Shown: piece after piece, positions 23,508-31,241 of the stretch
How the letters are laid out: every line of letters starts with the position of its first letter
How positions within the stretch are numbered: the stretch's first letter is position 1
Source: Bacteroidales bacterium UBA5433
Lineage (GTDB): Bacteria > Bacteroidota > Bacteroidia > Bacteroidales > UBA932
NCBI GenBank assembly: GCA_002427525.1
Contig: DIRP01000027.1
Coordinates: 1-54,288, forward strand
Direction of reading: 5' to 3'
DNA: 54,288 nucleotides
The notes under the pieces: generated by a model
What the model saw: only the letters and a program-made list of their open reading frames with translations
Database searches by the model: none
Told to the model about the DNA's origin: nothing
Translations under genes and position numbers: made by a program

Positions 23508-24785
23508 ATGAAACGTATATATTTTATCCTTACCTGCCTGCTACTGCTGTCAATTACAGGATTGCGGGCCCAGAATATTGACTATTACAAAGAAGTAATC
23601 CGTGAACTGGCCTCTGAAAAATACGAAGGCCGTTCCGTTTATGGAGGGGGCGACAAAAAAGCCGCGCTCTACATTGCCGGAGAATATAAAAAAATAGATG
23701 GACTTGTTCCCTCTGTCTCGGGCAGTTACTTTCAGCCGTTTACCTATCCGGTAAACGTATTCCATAAAAAAATGGAAATGGCTGTTGACGGTGTTGCACT
23801 GGAGCCCGGAAAAGATTTTATTGCCCGGGAATGCTCTCCGTCTATAAAAGGCACCTACAAAGTAGCCTATATTGCCAAGGAAGACCACCATCCGGACCGT
23901 CTTATGCCCCTGTTGGCCACAGGAAATTTTAAAGACTGTTTCATTGTGGTAGAATATGATCTGATATACAAGTACATGGGTATTTTCCCGGAACATTTGT
24001 ACAGAACACCCATTGCGGGACTCATTATGCAACAAACTAAACGGCCTTCGTTTTTTAATTCCCGCAGCGCCCGGGTGCAGCCCATTCCCATTATATGGGT
24101 AAGCCCCGATTTTCCCACAGACGCACAAGAAGTCACCGTTCGCTTTCAGGCTAAAATGGTTAAAAAGCATACAGCCAATAACGTAATTGCTCATATTCCG
24201 GGGACAGCAACAACCGATTCCTGTATTGTTTTTGTTGCCCACTACGACCACCTGGGACATTTTGGGAAAGACGTATTTTATCCGGGAGCCCACGACAATG
24301 CCTCGGGGGTAGCCTTTATTCTAACACTGGCAGAATACTATGCACGCCCTGAAAACAGACCCCGTGTGACCTTTATTTTTGTTGCCGTTGCAGCGGAAGA
24401 AGCCAACTTGCTGGGATCTACCTATTATGTGGAAAATCCCATCATCCCCTTAGACAGGATTTTACAAGTATTTAGCATTGACATGGTAGCCGACAACGCC
24501 AGTAAGCTGCTTTTGGAAACAGGTCCGGAAGGACAAAAGTCCCTCGATCGTTTTGTACAGATTAATAAAGATCTGGGTTTGTTTGAAGTCACGCAGCAGG
24601 ATCCTTTATCAAACGACAGCGACCACTACCCTTTTGCCCTGAAACAGGTCCCTGCGCTTTATATCATGGTTGACGGCGATGCCTGGTCTGTGTACCATAC
24701 ACCGCTTGACGACTACGACCATATGTATACAAACCAGTACCTGCCACTATTCCGTCTGATAACAGAATTTGTAAGCACTTTCTGA
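23508..24785 (+). CDS. Secreted M28 family zinc peptidase
   Basis: An exported aminopeptidase-type enzyme of 425 residues. The signal peptide is about residues 1-21 (LLLLSITGLRAQ). Zinc ligands are visible: His and Asp in FVAHYDHLGHFG and GAHDNASGVA, Glu-Glu in VAAEEANLLGS, Asp in FSIDMVADN and the last His in YHTPLDDYDH. It probably acts in the periplasm or outside, trimming peptides. Its ATG lies 4 nt after a TATCTTTG box, suggesting a leaderless message. The peptidases here (this one and PepP) stand near the SusCD/hut genes. Confidence 0.92.
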   Translation: MKRIYFILTCLLLLSITGLRAQNIDYYKEVIRELASEKYEGRSVYGGGDKKAALYIAGEYKKIDGLVPSVSGSYFQPFTYPVNVFHKKMEMAVDGVALEPGKDFIARECSPSIKGTYKVAYIAKEDHHPDRLMPLLATGNFKDCFIVVEYDLIYKYMGIFPEHLYRTPIAGLIMQQTKRPSFFNSRSARVQPIPIIWVSPDFPTDAQEVTVRFQAKMVKKHTANNVIAHIPGTATTDSCIVFVAHYDHLGHFGKDVFYPGAHDNASGVAFILTLAEYYARPENRPRVTFIFVAVAAEEANLLGSTYYVENPIIPLDRILQVFSIDMVADNASKLLLETGPEGQKSLDRFVQINKDLGLFEVTQQDPLSNDSDHYPFALKQVPALYIMVDGDAWSVYHTPLDDYDHMYTNQYLPLFRLITEFVSTF

Positions 24786-24803
24786 TAGCAGGTCGCTGCA
24801 CCT

Positions 24804-25337
24804 TTATTTTTTAAGAAACTGAAGAATAGCGGGATCGTTGGGTTTGACTCGGGATGGCCAGTGTCCGATAAGTTTTCCTTGTTCATCTACCAGGTATTTA
24901 GAAAAGTTCCAGGCAGGTCCTTTGCTATTCCAACCATTTTTAGTTTTATCGGTCAGCCACTGATACACTTCGTTTCTGTTCTTCTTGCTCTTGACAGACG
25001 ATTTTTCCATCATTTGGAAAGTAACACCGTAATTGATCTCACAAAACTCCTGAATTGCTTCATTGGAGCCGGGGTCCTGACCCATAAAATCATTGGATGG
25101 GAATCCCAAAATGACCAGTCCCGGTCCGTACTCTTTGTGCAAAGCTTCCAACTCTTTAAATTGTGGCGTATACCCGCAGTTAGAAGCTGTATTAACTATC
25201 AGGACTTTTTTTCCCCGTAGCTGTTCAAAGGAATACGTTTCTCCCCGGATGGTTTTAAAAGACAGGGCATAAAAATCTGCCCCGGGATCTGCTGATAAAG
25301 ACATAAGTACTGTAAAAATTAAAAGAATTTGTTTCAT
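24804..25337 (-). CDS. Exported glutathione peroxidase family protein (Cys type)
   Basis: A thiol peroxidase of the GPx family, 177 residues from ATG 25337, with a short signal peptide (MKQILLIFTVLMSLSA). The catalytic site is VNTASNCGYTPQF with Cys in place of selenocysteine (about Cys54). The Gln lies in GFPSNDFMGQDPG and the Trp in AWNFSKYLVD. Bacterial Cys-GPx enzymes usually use thioredoxin, not glutathione. The signal peptide points to peroxide removal in the envelope. Single gene, convergent with the M28 gene. No clear TAnnTTTG box upstream. Confidence 0.93.
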   Translation of the reverse strand: MKQILLIFTVLMSLSADPGADFYALSFKTIRGETYSFEQLRGKKVLIVNTASNCGYTPQFKELEALHKEYGPGLVILGFPSNDFMGQDPGSNEAIQEFCEINYGVTFQMMEKSSVKSKKNRNEVYQWLTDKTKNGWNSKGPAWNFSKYLVDEQGKLIGHWPSRVKPNDPAILQFLKK

Positions 25338-25400
25338 TGATTGCATGAATTATGGACTAAGGTACGTAATTTAAAGAACAGGGAACTTAAAGATTTTCTT

Positions 25401-25408
25401 TACTTTTG
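25401..25408 (+). promoter_or_regulatory. -7 element of the DUF3943 gene
   Basis: TACTTTTG, 9 nt before ATG 25418. This box argues against the TTG at 25406, which lies inside it, as the start. Confidence 0.55.
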
Positions 25409-25417
25409 AAAAAGCTT

Positions 25418-26110
25418 ATGAAATCTATTCTTTTTTTTCTGTATCTACTCCTGCTTTTCATGCCGGCATTTCCGCTTTATGCACAATATGCCCACAACCC
25501 CGAGCTGTGGCAACCCGGCAGTGACTCCCTGACTCAATACCCGTCCGGAAGCACGCAGGTCCTGCTCAGACACAGTGATAGAACTTTTGGAAACAAAATG
25601 CTGCGTGCCGGTGCTTATTCGCTGGGTTATAATGCCGTAATCATGACTGCCCTTATCCTCTCCCCCGAGTACATTAGTTTGTGGGACAAAGAAACAGCAT
25701 TCACCAAAGAATCCCTGAAAGCAGAATACAAACGTACCTTCACCACCGCCCCGCAAATGGATAAAGATCTGTTCATCATCAACTACGTGGGGCATCCGTA
25801 CCAGGGAAGTTTTTATTACAACGCTACCCGATCGCAGGGGGCCAAAATATGGCAAGCCTCCTTGTTTACCGTATTGCAGGCAACACTTTGGGAATACCTC
25901 TGGGAAGGAGGCCTGGAGCAGCCCAGTGTTCAGGATTTGATTATTACTCCTCTGGGAGGCATTATTTTGGGAGAGCTGGCTCACAGAGCCACTCTGGCTA
26001 TGAGCCGAAACGGGTTCACCTGGTACGAAATCATTGCTACGTGCGTCATCAACCCCGCCTACGCCGTCAACAACGGATTTAAACCTCAGACATCCAACCT
26101 ACGCCGGTAG
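25418..26110 (+). CDS. DUF3943 family envelope protein
   Basis: A 230-residue exported protein with a signal peptide (MKSILFFLYLLLLFMPAFPLYA). The conserved block FIINYVGHPYQGSFYYNATRS (in pieces NYVGHPYQGS and YYNATRS) is followed by EYLWEGGLEQPSVQDLIITP and GGIILGELAHRA, which resemble DUF3943. Several hydrophobic stretches suggest a membrane-associated or barrel-like protein. Function unknown. The last 25 nt overlap the 3' end of the convergent ABC permease gene. Confidence 0.8.
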   Translation: MKSILFFLYLLLLFMPAFPLYAQYAHNPELWQPGSDSLTQYPSGSTQVLLRHSDRTFGNKMLRAGAYSLGYNAVIMTALILSPEYISLWDKETAFTKESLKAEYKRTFTTAPQMDKDLFIINYVGHPYQGSFYYNATRSQGAKIWQASLFTVLQATLWEYLWEGGLEQPSVQDLIITPLGGIILGELAHRATLAMSRNGFTWYEIIATCVINPAYAVNNGFKPQTSNLRR

Positions 26111-27357
26111 TTAAATATAACGGCAATAGCAAAACATACCAACCCAAAAAACAGCATAGCTAAGCACTCCGGCAGGATGGCTTTTACGCCGGCGTCCAAA
26201 AGAAACACATCCAAAAATCCCGACAGCCCCCAGTACATAGGAGATAATTTGCTTATTTGTCTTAAGGTCTCGGACATCACAAAAGTAGGTACCCAAACAC
26301 CTCCAATGGCAGCCATAATCACAACTGAAATGGCTCCGAAAACAGACGATTGATGAAATGTGTTGGCGATGTTGCCAATAGCGATTCCATACCCTATGGC
26401 TGCTACAGATGCTGACAGAGCCAAAAGAATGAGAGCCAGGGGGGAACTGCCCAGATTCAGTGACTCCAGGCCAAACCAGGGAAGTACAAAGATACCTATG
26501 AGTAGCATCAACCCAAACTGCAATAGCGTAACAACCAGAAAAACAACAGCTTTGCTTAATAAATATTCTGTATAAGAACAGGGCATGGTGAGCAGCCGGG
26601 AAAAGCTTCCTTCTTCCCGTTCCCTAATAATACTGCCCGAAAGTGAAATAATTATAAAAAACACTGCAAAGAGCGACCATGCCGGCACATTGTGCTGTAC
26701 GGGATTAGGTACCATATTTTTCCCCAGCAAGCGGGCACTACGTATATCAACAACCACCTGGTCACCCGAGAATCCGGCAGAGGAAATAGGTATAGGGCTT
26801 ATGTTGTTAACCTGTTTTGTAACTTCTTTCAGAATGTATTCAAACTCTATTTTCTGTGTTCTTTCTTTAAGCGTACTCACTATATAAGAGTAAAAAGAAA
26901 CTTTGGTGGTCGGATCAACAAAAATTACAAATTCAACACTGTCCAAAGCCGGTAATTCTTCCGCACCGCTAAAAGCTGTCACCACATATTTTACCACGTT
27001 TTTACGAATGGTTTCTGTTGTGTTCTCAGGAATAAAGATACCCAACGTATACCGGCTTCCGGCTACTTCCCTTTCCAATTGTTCCTGTGTTGGAACTACG
27101 CCTTTAATATCCCTGTCTATTTTGAAAATCCCGGACAATTCAATTTCTTCTTCAATAGCCCTGCCCAGATCACCTTCATCTTTATTAACCAGTAGAAGGG
27201 GCACAGAAGCATCTTTTAAGACCCGGTATGTACTTTCCTGCAATAAGGTCATAAGCACAACCAAAACGGCCGGCATCAGAAACATGAGCAAGAGTCCTGC
27301 AATATCCCGCTTAAGCAATAAGTAATCTTTATACAGCAGGTATCTGAATTTCCTCAT
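26086..27357 (-). CDS. ABC-2 type transporter permease
   Basis: Membrane half of an exporter, 423 residues. One N-terminal transmembrane helix (about 21-40) is followed by a large external domain of about 170 residues, then five helices from about residue 225 to the end, including SLFAVFFIIISLSGSI. This is the ABC2_membrane_3 layout found in exporters of lipids, drugs or wall precursors. It starts 1 nt within the stop of the ATPase gene upstream, so they are coupled. Together with the BtrH-like gene this suggests export of an acylated product. Substrate not known. Confidence 0.9.
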   Translation of the reverse strand: MRKFRYLLYKDYLLLKRDIAGLLLMFLMPAVLVVLMTLLQESTYRVLKDASVPLLLVNKDEGDLGRAIEEEIELSGIFKIDRDIKGVVPTQEQLEREVAGSRYTLGIFIPENTTETIRKNVVKYVVTAFSGAEELPALDSVEFVIFVDPTTKVSFYSYIVSTLKERTQKIEFEYILKEVTKQVNNISPIPISSAGFSGDQVVVDIRSARLLGKNMVPNPVQHNVPAWSLFAVFFIIISLSGSIIREREEGSFSRLLTMPCSYTEYLLSKAVVFLVVTLLQFGLMLLIGIFVLPWFGLESLNLGSSPLALILLALSASVAAIGYGIAIGNIANTFHQSSVFGAISVVIMAAIGGVWVPTFVMSETLRQISKLSPMYWGLSGFLDVFLLDAGVKAILPECLAMLFFGLVCFAIAVIFNYRRRLDV

Positions 27358-28112
27358 TAATTATCTCTTATTCTTTTTCCTGTAAGGAGTAAATAAACAG
27401 CTTCCAGGTTGCTGCAGGAATTATGCTTTGCTATCATTTCTTCCGGACTTCCCTGGCTTACAATAGTCCCATTATCCATAAACGCTACTTCTGAACAAAT
27501 CTGCTGTGCTTCTTCCAAATAGTGGGAAATAAAAAGTATGGTAGTTCCCTGTCGGTTGATTTCAAGTAGCTTTTCAAGGATCATTCTGCGCGACTGAGCG
27601 TCCACCCCCACTGTTGGCTCGTCCAAAATTAGAATTTTGGGTGCATGAAGCATTCCGGCAATCATATTGACCCTGCGTTTCATACCACCGGAAAAACGGT
27701 TAATATATGAATGACGGCTTTCAGCCAAATCAAATAGTTCCAGCAACTGGTCAATTCTCTTCTCCAACAATGGTTTTTCAATGCCATACAACCCTCCGAA
27801 GATTTTCAGGTTTTCGTATGCGGTTAATGTGGGAAAAAGAGCAATATCCTGAGGAACAAAGCCAAACAGCGGCCTGATATGTTTCATCCCGTCAGAAATA
27901 CTACGTCCATCTACCCAAACCCTTCCGCTGTCGTATTTTCTTAAGCCGCATATGATATTTATGGCCGTTGTTTTACCGGCTCCGTTTGGAGCCAAAAGGC
28001 CAAACAGGGATCCATACGGGATTTTTAGTGAAAAACCATCCAATGTGGGATACGTTTTCCCTTTATAGGTTTTTCTGAGGTTCTCTGTTTCTATGGCATA
28101 CCTGCTATCCAC
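27357..28112 (-). CDS. ABC transporter ATP-binding protein
   Basis: Energy-coupling subunit of 251 residues. Walker A is APNGAGKTTAIN (about 40-51; Ala replaces the usual Gly before PNGAGKT), the Q-loop is VPQDIALFP, the signature is RFSGGMKRRVN, Walker B is ILILDEPTVGVD, and the switch His is in FISHYLEEA. This is the DrrA/CcmA-like group that pairs with ABC-2 permeases. It overlaps the BtrH-like gene by 8 nt upstream and the permease by 1 nt downstream, so the three form one transcription unit. Confidence 0.95.
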   Translation of the reverse strand: MDSRYAIETENLRKTYKGKTYPTLDGFSLKIPYGSLFGLLAPNGAGKTTAINIICGLRKYDSGRVWVDGRSISDGMKHIRPLFGFVPQDIALFPTLTAYENLKIFGGLYGIEKPLLEKRIDQLLELFDLAESRHSYINRFSGGMKRRVNMIAGMLHAPKILILDEPTVGVDAQSRRMILEKLLEINRQGTTILFISHYLEEAQQICSEVAFMDNGTIVSQGSPEEMIAKHNSCSNLEAVYLLLTGKRIRDN

Positions 28113-29121
28113 GCTTAATTGATTTTTCTAACCGGGTAAAAATATCCGTTTCTCTATCAGAAATGATTTGTAGTTTGGTGGCAAGGTCGTCGTAGGATTG
28201 AATTTTCCCTTCTCTATTCTTAAAAAACCGGGCTCCATGGTAGGAAAAATCCCTCCACATATCTCCTGTCTCTGAAAGTTCCATGGATAACTGATTCCAT
28301 AACGGCCTGTTCAACATCTCTGATGCTTCTTGAAGAAAAGCTGCATACATAAAGCGAAATCCTGCACCTCCTGTTCCAATCTCTTCCAGCATACGTATCA
28401 CTTGCGCCAAATTCAGGGCAGCTCCTCTTTTTCCATACATATCCTCCCACTTACGCATCCTTCTTCCCAGATATGCAACACCTTGTGCTCCAAACATAGG
28501 GAAAGGAATGTGCAGCATATCTGAACAAGTCTTGAGCGTAGCCTTATCAATCATTTTTTCATCAAGCGGCCTGTAGTCTTTCAGGCTTTTGATGTAATAC
28601 ATCCTTCCTTTGGGAGGACTTGTTCCCCATGCATACCGTACTTTCTTAAGATCGGCAGAAGAAATCCTGTGCTTGTTCATGCCTATCGGATCGGAAATGA
28701 TGTATTCGTCTTCTTCTTTTCCAATGACACATAAGTTGTGTGCGTTAAAATGAAACCTGTATTCCTGAGGAAAATAGGACAAGTTGTACACACCTACACG
28801 CAGGCCAACAGGAATCCCCTTAAAAAGAATTTCGTCCAGTTTTTGCATAGCTTTATCCGGATCTTTAAATTTATGCCACTGGATATCAATTCCTAATGTT
28901 TTAGTTACTCTGTTGAAAATAGTTCCCGGAAAAGGCCTGAAAGATGTGAGTGGCATACCGTGCAATTTATAAAACGGCATGTGTGAGAAAAAGATACCCG
29001 ACCCAAGTCCCAGAATCATGGGTTCACTCAATTGTATTCCGTAAAAATTCAGCAGATTTCTTACAACACCATTTTCACAATGAGCGGCGTGCCTGTGTTC
29101 AAAATCAAGTTGCATATTCAA
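28105..29121 (-). CDS. BtrH N-terminal domain protein, putative cysteine acyltransferase
   Basis: A 338-residue protein that resembles the BtrH N-terminal domain plus a DUF4872-type C-terminal part. BtrH moves an acyl chain from an acyl carrier protein onto butirosin using a papain-like Cys. Here the candidate triad is Cys15 (HAAHCENGVVRNLL), His128 (FNAHNLCVIG) and Asp144 (IISDPIG). Sited between a small possible regulator (4-nt overlap) and an ABC exporter (8-nt overlap), it probably transfers or trims an acyl group on a product that is then exported. The triad is my reading; the substrate is unknown. A peptidase-like role is the main alternative. Confidence 0.8.
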   Translation of the reverse strand: MNMQLDFEHRHAAHCENGVVRNLLNFYGIQLSEPMILGLGSGIFFSHMPFYKLHGMPLTSFRPFPGTIFNRVTKTLGIDIQWHKFKDPDKAMQKLDEILFKGIPVGLRVGVYNLSYFPQEYRFHFNAHNLCVIGKEEDEYIISDPIGMNKHRISSADLKKVRYAWGTSPPKGRMYYIKSLKDYRPLDEKMIDKATLKTCSDMLHIPFPMFGAQGVAYLGRRMRKWEDMYGKRGAALNLAQVIRMLEEIGTGGAGFRFMYAAFLQEASEMLNRPLWNQLSMELSETGDMWRDFSYHGARFFKNREGKIQSYDDLATKLQIISDRETDIFTRLEKSIKRG

Positions 29122-29525
29122 TCAATAGTAGTAAGTTCTTCAACACTTATGTTTAAAGCAGCCGCCAATCTGGACAGATCTTCGGGCTTCATTTTTATAA
29201 AGTGTCTTGGTTTGCAGTACTTCGTAATCTTATACCGTGACAATCCGGTATATTGGGATAATATGGAAGATGTCATAAGCAGCCGTTCCATATGGTAAGC
29301 CAGGGGGCTGTATTTGCCCGTTATAACCTGTTGGCGAACTTTCTCGGCTTCTTCTGCTCTGTTGTTCCATGCAAATTGAATGGCGGCATTCTTGGGTTTC
29401 CATCCCACACTTGGAACTTCCTGAAATTTCCCGTCTTCATCAAGTGCATAGTAACGATCTCTTAACCCAATTTGGTTGTCGGACTGCAAAAAGGCATTGT
29501 CCTGAGGCACTTCGTTGACTTTCAT
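29118..29525 (-). CDS. Small protein with probable HTH-like C-terminus
   Basis: A 135-residue protein I do not recognise by name. Residues about 80-135 (LLMTSSILSQYTGLSRYKIT, then KMKPEDLSRLAAALNISVEEL) look like a helix-turn-helix of the XRE sort, ending in the LAxxLNISVEEL pattern common in such domains. The N-terminal half is polar with no motif. It is first in the unit with the BtrH-like gene and the ABC exporter and has its own promoter box, so a local regulator is likely. No signal peptide or membrane segment. Confidence 0.7.
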   Translation of the reverse strand: MKVNEVPQDNAFLQSDNQIGLRDRYYALDEDGKFQEVPSVGWKPKNAAIQFAWNNRAEEAEKVRQQVITGKYSPLAYHMERLLMTSSILSQYTGLSRYKITKYCKPRHFIKMKPEDLSRLAAALNISVEELTTID

Positions 29526-29541
29526 AATCCCTGTATTTTTG

Positions 29542-29549
29542 CAAATATA
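29542..29549 (-). promoter_or_regulatory. -7 element of the HTH-BtrH-ABC unit
   Basis: The minus strand reads TATATTTG, 16 nt upstream of ATG 29525, between the LolA-like stop and this unit. It shows that the locus has at least two transcription starts. Confidence 0.55.
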
Positions 29550-29566
29550 CTATTTTTCGTACAAGG

Positions 29567-30169
29567 TTATTGCTTGCCCGGCTGTACCCTTAAATCAGAA
29601 AATCTGTACGTTGTAACGTAGCCCGTTCTTTCACATATTACAATTTCTACAAGTGCGTAATTCTTATGGTCAAATGCCAGTGAAATCTTCTCAAATGTAT
29701 TGCCGGGGTCTTCTTTCAGGTACCTGACCGTAACCAGGTATTCCTTTTCCATAGCTTCGTAAGTAAGGGCATATTCTGTATTCAGTTCGTGCAAATGCCC
29801 TTCCATACAATGCCTCATAATCTTTGACATTTCTGCCAAAGCGTTTTTTTGTGATTTCAGAGAATAGGTTGTTGTTTTTTCTTCTGTTATGACCCGTAAA
29901 GATGTGCCGTCAACCAGCATACTCATTATCCGTGGCTCTGTATAATCAAAACGCATTTCTACGTTCTTAACATACGTGAACAAACCTTTAGAGACTGCCC
30001 TTACATCCAATGAGCGAAATTCTTTCTCCTGGGTAAAATTCCCCGACAACTTCTCAATACCGGTAGTTGTTTGGGAGAGGTTGTTGAAAAAAAGCTCCTT
30101 GGTATTTTGGGCATATCCTGTTCCCGCTATTACTAGGACTATAGCAGTTACATAAATATATTTTCTCAT
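29567..30169 (-). CDS. LolA-like outer membrane lipoprotein carrier homologue
   Basis: A 200-residue periplasmic protein from ATG 30169, with signal peptide MRKYIYVTAIVLVIAGTGYA. The order of motifs, GNFTQEKEFRSLD then KGLFTYVKNVEMRFDYTEP and later VDGTSLRVI, is that of LolA, whose half-barrel carries lipids or lipoproteins across the periplasm. It lies 13 nt downstream of hotdog 2. LolA paralogues of this kind recur in aryl polyene and flexirubin-type loci, where they are thought to help move the lipid product to the outer membrane. It is probably not the housekeeping LolA. Confidence 0.8.
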   Translation of the reverse strand: MRKYIYVTAIVLVIAGTGYAQNTKELFFNNLSQTTTGIEKLSGNFTQEKEFRSLDVRAVSKGLFTYVKNVEMRFDYTEPRIMSMLVDGTSLRVITEEKTTTYSLKSQKNALAEMSKIMRHCMEGHLHELNTEYALTYEAMEKEYLVTVRYLKEDPGNTFEKISLAFDHKNYALVEIVICERTGYVTTYRFSDLRVQPGKQ

Positions 30170-30182
30170 CTTCAAATACTCT

Positions 30183-30554
30183 TTATGCTGGTATACTCCG
30201 CACAATTGCCTGTGTTTTTAATACCAACCGGGGTCCGTAATGTACTACGGCTTTAATTTTTATCCCTTTTGCATGCGGCTTTGTTTCTACATGCAAACGT
30301 AGTTCTTCCGTTCGTAATGGATCAACAATGGAAGAAAACTTACATGCTTCAACAACTACATAATGTAGTTGTTGTTTCAAGTGTTTTTCTGCACAAATCC
30401 TGATTAGGTACAGCAGGCAAACTCCCGGCAAAACAGGAAGTTCCGGAAAATGTCCTTTGAAAATTTCATGCTCCGCATGCATCCGTGCCACCGCCCGGAA
30501 ATTTCCATCATTTTCGGAATTAACAGATTCTATACGAAAGAGTTCTTTCTGCAT
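30183..30554 (-). CDS. Hotdog-fold dehydratase-like protein 2 (GHFP half; ApeI-like)
   Basis: A 123-residue FabZ-type hotdog protein. It has the catalytic-histidine motif GHFPELPVLPGV (34-45). Where FabZ enzymes continue with the helix IIEAMAQ, this protein reads LLYLIRI, so the catalytic glutamate is replaced. It is short for FabZ. The upstream partner gene, 9 nt away, has the opposite pattern. Together they probably form a heterodimer that dehydrates 3-hydroxyacyl-ACP, as ApeI and ApeP do in aryl polyene synthesis. That inference rests on motifs and adjacency only. Confidence 0.78.
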   Translation of the reverse strand: MQKELFRIESVNSENDGNFRAVARMHAEHEIFKGHFPELPVLPGVCLLYLIRICAEKHLKQQLHYVVVEACKFSSIVDPLRTEELRLHVETKPHAKGIKIKAVVHYGPRLVLKTQAIVRSIPA

Positions 30555-30563
30555 GTGTCTTTT

Positions 30564-31073
30564 TCATATACTCAGCCCTGCTGGTTTTACAACTGTCATC
30601 TCTCCTTCTGCTACCAGCTTGTCCTTGCTGTAGGATCTTACTTGAATAACGGAAAAAAACGGGTTTTTAAAAGCTTCCAGCACCTCAGTAAACAAATCTT
30701 CTGTTTCCTGCACCCTGTCATAGAAGTTTATATCTCTAAAGGATGCAACAAAACCCGGAATCATTCCCCCGTCCTCTTCCGGTACAATTTTACCCACGGC
30801 TTCCCCTGTGATTTCCCATTTTTCGGCACCAAAAGCCAGGGCCACCGACTGTGCCATATGCTCTATAAGTCCTTCTTCCAAAAACAGACCGCTGTCACAG
30901 AACAACGATCCTGTTACCGGAATATATCCCGTATAGGAAGCCCTTTGATCCCTTCCGTAGTACCTGTCAACTAATAAAACAGGCGGCCTGTGCGGAAGAT
31001 ACTTGTACAATTCCTGTCCGGAACATATAACCGGCTTATTTTCCTTCACAATTTCTAATTTAAAAGCAGGCAC
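30564..31073 (-). CDS. Hotdog-fold dehydratase-like protein 1 (Glu-helix half; ApeP-like)
   Basis: A 169-residue hotdog protein. It begins like FabZ with KYLPHRPPVLLVDRY (24-38) and keeps the Glu-bearing helix GLIEHMAQSVALAFG (68-82, Glu71). The GHFP motif is missing: the aligned stretch reads GSLFCDSG, so the catalytic histidine is absent. This is the pattern of ApeP-type partners. The start is GTG at 31073, directly after an in-frame stop. It lies 25 nt downstream of tRNA-Leu, inside the 3' arm of a terminator-like hairpin. First gene of the hotdog-hotdog-LolA unit. Confidence 0.78.
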   Translation of the reverse strand: MPAFKLEIVKENKPVICSGQELYKYLPHRPPVLLVDRYYGRDQRASYTGYIPVTGSLFCDSGLFLEEGLIEHMAQSVALAFGAEKWEITGEAVGKIVPEEDGGMIPGFVASFRDINFYDRVQETEDLFTEVLEAFKNPFFSVIQVRSYSKDKLVAEGEMTVVKPAGLSI

Positions 31074-31092
31074 CTAAAAAAATGCCTGCTTT
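31061..31092 (-). terminator. Terminator-like hairpin after tRNA-Leu, covering the next gene's start
   Basis: A perfect 10-bp stem, AAAGCAGGCA (31063-31072) with TGCCTGCTTT (31083-31092), with a 10-nt loop rich in A on the plus strand (T on the minus). On the minus strand it ends in TTTTAA. It begins 6 nt after the tRNA-Leu 3' end, and its 3' arm contains the GTG start of hotdog 1. Confidence 0.7.
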
Positions 31093-31098
31093 ATTTTG

Positions 31099-31182
31099 TG
31101 CCCGGAGCCGGGATCGAACCGGCACAGCCTTTCGGCCACTGGTGTTTGAGACCAGCGCGTCTACCAATTCCGCCATCCGGGC
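31099..31182 (-). tRNA. tRNA-Leu (anticodon CAA)
   Basis: The minus strand gives an 84-nt class II tRNA. Acceptor GCCCGGA pairs with TCCGGGC, discriminator A. The anticodon stem CTGGT/ACCAG holds loop CTCAAAC, anticodon CAA (Leu). A long variable arm (TGGCCGAAAGGCTGT region) and T-loop TTCGATC follow. CCA is not encoded. Position 38 is C. Confidence 0.95.
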
Positions 31183-31195
31183 CTGTAACGGGAAG

Positions 31196-31203
31196 CAAAT
31201 GTA
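31196..31203 (-). promoter_or_regulatory. -7 element of tRNA-Leu
   Basis: The minus strand reads TACATTTG, 13 nt upstream of the tRNA 5' end. Readthrough of the hairpin at 31061-31092 would carry this transcript into the hotdog genes. Confidence 0.5.
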
Positions 31204-31241
31204 ATGTATTTTTTTTTACTAATAAAGTACTGCTGTGTTTT

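Noticed and set aside
31099..31182. tRNA-Leu as an integration site for a genomic island at 26-31 kb
   Set aside because: No integrase gene and no direct repeat of the tRNA 3' end was seen, and base use there resembles that of the flanks.
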